Assembly (NCBI GenBank): GCA_002704685.1
Contig: PAHD01000014.1
Coordinates: forward strand, 13,986-31,028
Length of the DNA stretch: 17,043 bases
Direction of reading: 5' to 3'
From: Fidelibacterota bacterium
Lineage (GTDB): Bacteria > Fidelibacterota > Marinisomatia > SCGC-AAA003-L08 > D37C17
The translations under genes were made by a program, and so were the position numbers. How positions within the stretch are numbered: position 1 is the first letter of the stretch; each line of letters opens with the position of its first letter. The notes below the pieces were generated by a model. It was not told the DNA's origin, ran no database searches, and saw only the letters and a program-made list of their open reading frames with translations. Shown here piece after piece: positions 15,993-17,043 of the stretch.

Positions 15993-16493
15993 TTATAAAT
16001 TTAAAAAAACCTTAATATTTTTCATTACCACTATTTTTTCATCAAAATCAAAAAACTCTATATATCTATCTAGAAATGGAATTAATATTTCATTATTATT
16101 GTAATTAACTAAAATATAATTAGAACTTGGTAACAATAATACATCAATAATCAATCCAATTTCATTTTTTTTATTAAAAAGTCTAAAATTAATTATATCA
16201 TTTAAGTAAAAATTTCCATCACTCAAATCTGGAAGATCACTTCGTAGTACAAAAAATTCTTTATTTCTTAATAACTCTGCATCATCACGACTGTCAATGG
16301 ATTCTAATTTAAAAATTTTACCAGAACCTTTAGTATTTATCAAATTAAAAGATTTATTTAAATCATTTATTTTAAACCAAATCTTAATATCTAATTCTAG
16401 TAAATCAGAATCCTCATTATATAAAAAAAACTTCAACTCACCTTTAATTCCATGTGGTTTTATAACTTTACCTACAGGAATGAACTTACTCAT
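15993..16493 (-). CDS. rimM: 16S rRNA processing protein RimM
   Basis: Binds S19 and assists late 30S subunit maturation. The 166-residue product from the ATG at 16493 has the N-terminal beta-barrel motif FIPVGKVIKPHGIKGELKFF at about 4-23, SIDSRDDAELLRNKEFFV in the middle, and the PRC-barrel C-terminal half with DGNFYLNDIINF, GLIIDVLLLPSSNYILV and EILIPFLDRYIEFFD. A longer reading could begin at a TTG at 16514, which overlaps the khpA stop by 8 bases; I prefer the ATG because it places the conserved VGKV motif near the N-terminus as in other RimM proteins and leaves a 13-base gap after khpA. The stop abuts the trmD start. Its position between khpA and trmD is the conserved order. Confidence 0.94.
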   Translation of the reverse strand: MSKFIPVGKVIKPHGIKGELKFFLYNEDSDLLELDIKIWFKINDLNKSFNLINTKGSGKIFKLESIDSRDDAELLRNKEFFVLRSDLPDLSDGNFYLNDIINFRLFNKKNEIGLIIDVLLLPSSNYILVNYNNNEILIPFLDRYIEFFDFDEKIVVMKNIKVFLNL

Positions 16494-16506
16494 TCTTTTC
16501 AGCGAA

Positions 16507-16740
16507 TTATTCAATTACCTCAAGGATTGCTCTCTTATCACCTTCCTTAGCAGTTGCTGCTGATAAAATAATTCTTAAAGCATTAACATTTCTTCCTTTT
16601 TTTCCAATGACTTTACCTAAATCACCTTCGCCTACAGCTAATTCATAAATTTTAGTACTATCACTTTCATTAACATTAACACTTACTTCATCAGGCTTAT
16701 CAACAATTGCTTTAACCATATCGCTAAGTAACTTATCCAT
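16507..16740 (-). CDS. khpA: KH-domain RNA-binding protein KhpA
   Basis: Small single-KH RNA-binding protein (YlqC/KhpA family), which in Firmicutes works with KhpB/Jag in cell-division and elongation control; its role outside them is less clear. The 77 residues match the family. The KH motif is GDLGKVIGKKGRNVNALR at about 39-56, with the GKKG loop at 46-49. N-terminal MDKLLSDMVKAIVDKPDEV is typical. It lies between the probable rpsP and rimM, as in many genomes. An AAGGAG stands 9 bases before its ATG. Confidence 0.95.
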   Translation of the reverse strand: MDKLLSDMVKAIVDKPDEVSVNVNESDSTKIYELAVGEGDLGKVIGKKGRNVNALRIILSAATAKEGDKRAILEVIE

Positions 16741-16749
16741 AAAATAAAA

Positions 16750-16755
16750 CTCCTT
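16750..16755 (-). promoter_or_regulatory. Ribosome-binding site of khpA
   Basis: Perfect AAGGAG on the minus strand, 9 bases before the khpA ATG, inside the 49-base gap after the upstream gene. It fixes the khpA start. Confidence 0.85.
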
Positions 16756-16789
16756 ATAAATCCATTTCTAAATTTAGGTTTATCATCTA

Positions 16790-17043
16790 TTATTTATCAC
16801 CAGATGATTTTTCATCACTAGTTTTTTTTTCATCAGCACTATCATTTGCAGGAGCTTCTTCTGCTTTAGCTTCCTCTGCAGGAGCTTCCTCTGCTTTAGC
16901 TTCCTCTGCAGGAGCTTCCTCTGCAGGAGCTTCCTCTGCTTTAGCTTCCTCTGCTTTAGCTTCCTCTGCAGGAGCTTCCTCTGCTTTAGCTTCCTCTGCA
17001 GGAGCTTCTTCTGCTTTAGCTTCCTCTGCAGGAGCTTCCTCTG
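16790..17043 (-). CDS. rpsP: C-terminal tail of probable ribosomal protein S16 (5' end outside window)
   Basis: An open frame enters from the right edge and ends with TAA at 16790-16792; 84 codons are visible. They encode a low-complexity tail of A-E-E-A-P and A-E-E-A-K pentapeptides (13 units), then ANDSADEKKTSDEKSSGDK. No folded-domain sequence is visible, so identity comes from context: the gene directly before khpA-rimM-trmD-rplS is normally rpsP, and S16 proteins of FCB-group bacteria often carry an Ala/Glu/Lys-rich C-terminal extension. The tail would be a flexible, highly charged segment projecting from the 30S body. A different Ala/Glu-rich protein inserted here cannot be excluded without the upstream sequence. 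Confidence 0.68.
   Translation of the reverse strand, partial: EEAPAEEAKAEEAPAEEAKAEEAPAEEAKAEEAKAEEAPAEEAPAEEAKAEEAPAEEAKAEEAPANDSADEKKTSDEKSSGDK
16850..17043 (-). repeat. 15-bp tandem repeat encoding A-E-E-A-P/K, at least 13 units
   Basis: Thirteen near-identical 15-base units that reach the right edge, so the full array is longer. In coding order the fifth residue of the units is P K P K P K K P P K P K P, so the array mostly has a 30-base P-K dimer period with one K-K-P-P break. The units differ by almost nothing else: two Pro-type units use GAA-GAA and the others GAG-GAA. Such DNA-level identity points to recent expansion or ongoing homogenisation. Base composition is visibly richer in G/C than the rest of the window. 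Confidence 0.95.

Noticed and set aside
16494..16514. TTG at 16514 as the rimM start
   Set aside because: It overlaps khpA and adds seven unconserved residues; the ATG at 16493 fits the family N-terminus better.
16850..17043. Regular repeats considered as a CRISPR array
   Set aside because: The 15-base units are directly adjacent with no unique spacers and remain in one open reading frame as pentapeptides.

Overview
The window is a strongly AT-rich bacterial chromosome segment in which every gene I can support lies on the minus strand. Reading in the direction of transcription (right to left), the order is: a protein with an Ala/Glu-rich repeated tail (probably ribosomal protein S16), khpA, rimM, trmD (frameshifted), rplS, an HD-GYP phosphodiesterase, selA, selB, mutS, a broken PorV/PorQ-like outer-membrane protein gene, yicC, gmk, rpoZ, a degenerate uracil-DNA-glycosylase-like protein, dnaB, rel (SpoT/RelA), an HU/IHF-family protein and ruvX (cut by the left edge).

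Organism: the low GC, the PorV/PorQ-like protein (a family typical of the Fibrobacteres-Chlorobi-Bacteroidetes group), the selenocysteine genes and the compact overlapping layout suggest an uncultured, streamlined FCB-group bacterium. Marine Marinimicrobia (SAR406) is my best guess, but this is inference from protein resemblance, not a database match.

Layout: positions 13328-17043 hold the conserved rpsP-khpA-rimM-trmD-rplS translation block followed by a GAF/HD-GYP signalling enzyme. Positions 10062-13306 hold selA and selB, which together charge and deliver selenocysteine. Positions 7493-10093 encode the mismatch sensor MutS. Positions 6615-7512 hold the broken outer-membrane gene. Positions 1-6541 hold yicC-gmk-rpoZ, then replication, stringent-response and nucleoid genes (UDG-like, dnaB, rel, HU, ruvX). 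Most neighbours overlap by 1-32 bases or are a few bases apart, so this is probably one or two long transcripts. The only perfect AAGGAG ribosome-binding sites I confirmed are before khpA and yicC, just after the two largest gaps (49 and 73 bases). No gene-free stretch exceeds 300 bases. I found no tRNA, rRNA, CRISPR array, insertion sequence or convincing terminator.

Most of the window is ordinary housekeeping. The points that deserve attention are: two genes, one of them normally essential (trmD), whose frames are restored by removing a single A from an A run; a UDG-fold protein beside dnaB that has lost the glycosylase and Fe-S motifs; a 15-bp tandem repeat encoding an (A-E-E-A-P/K) tail on the probable S16; and selA/selB embedded in this housekeeping cluster. 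I see no convincing new defence or mobile system.
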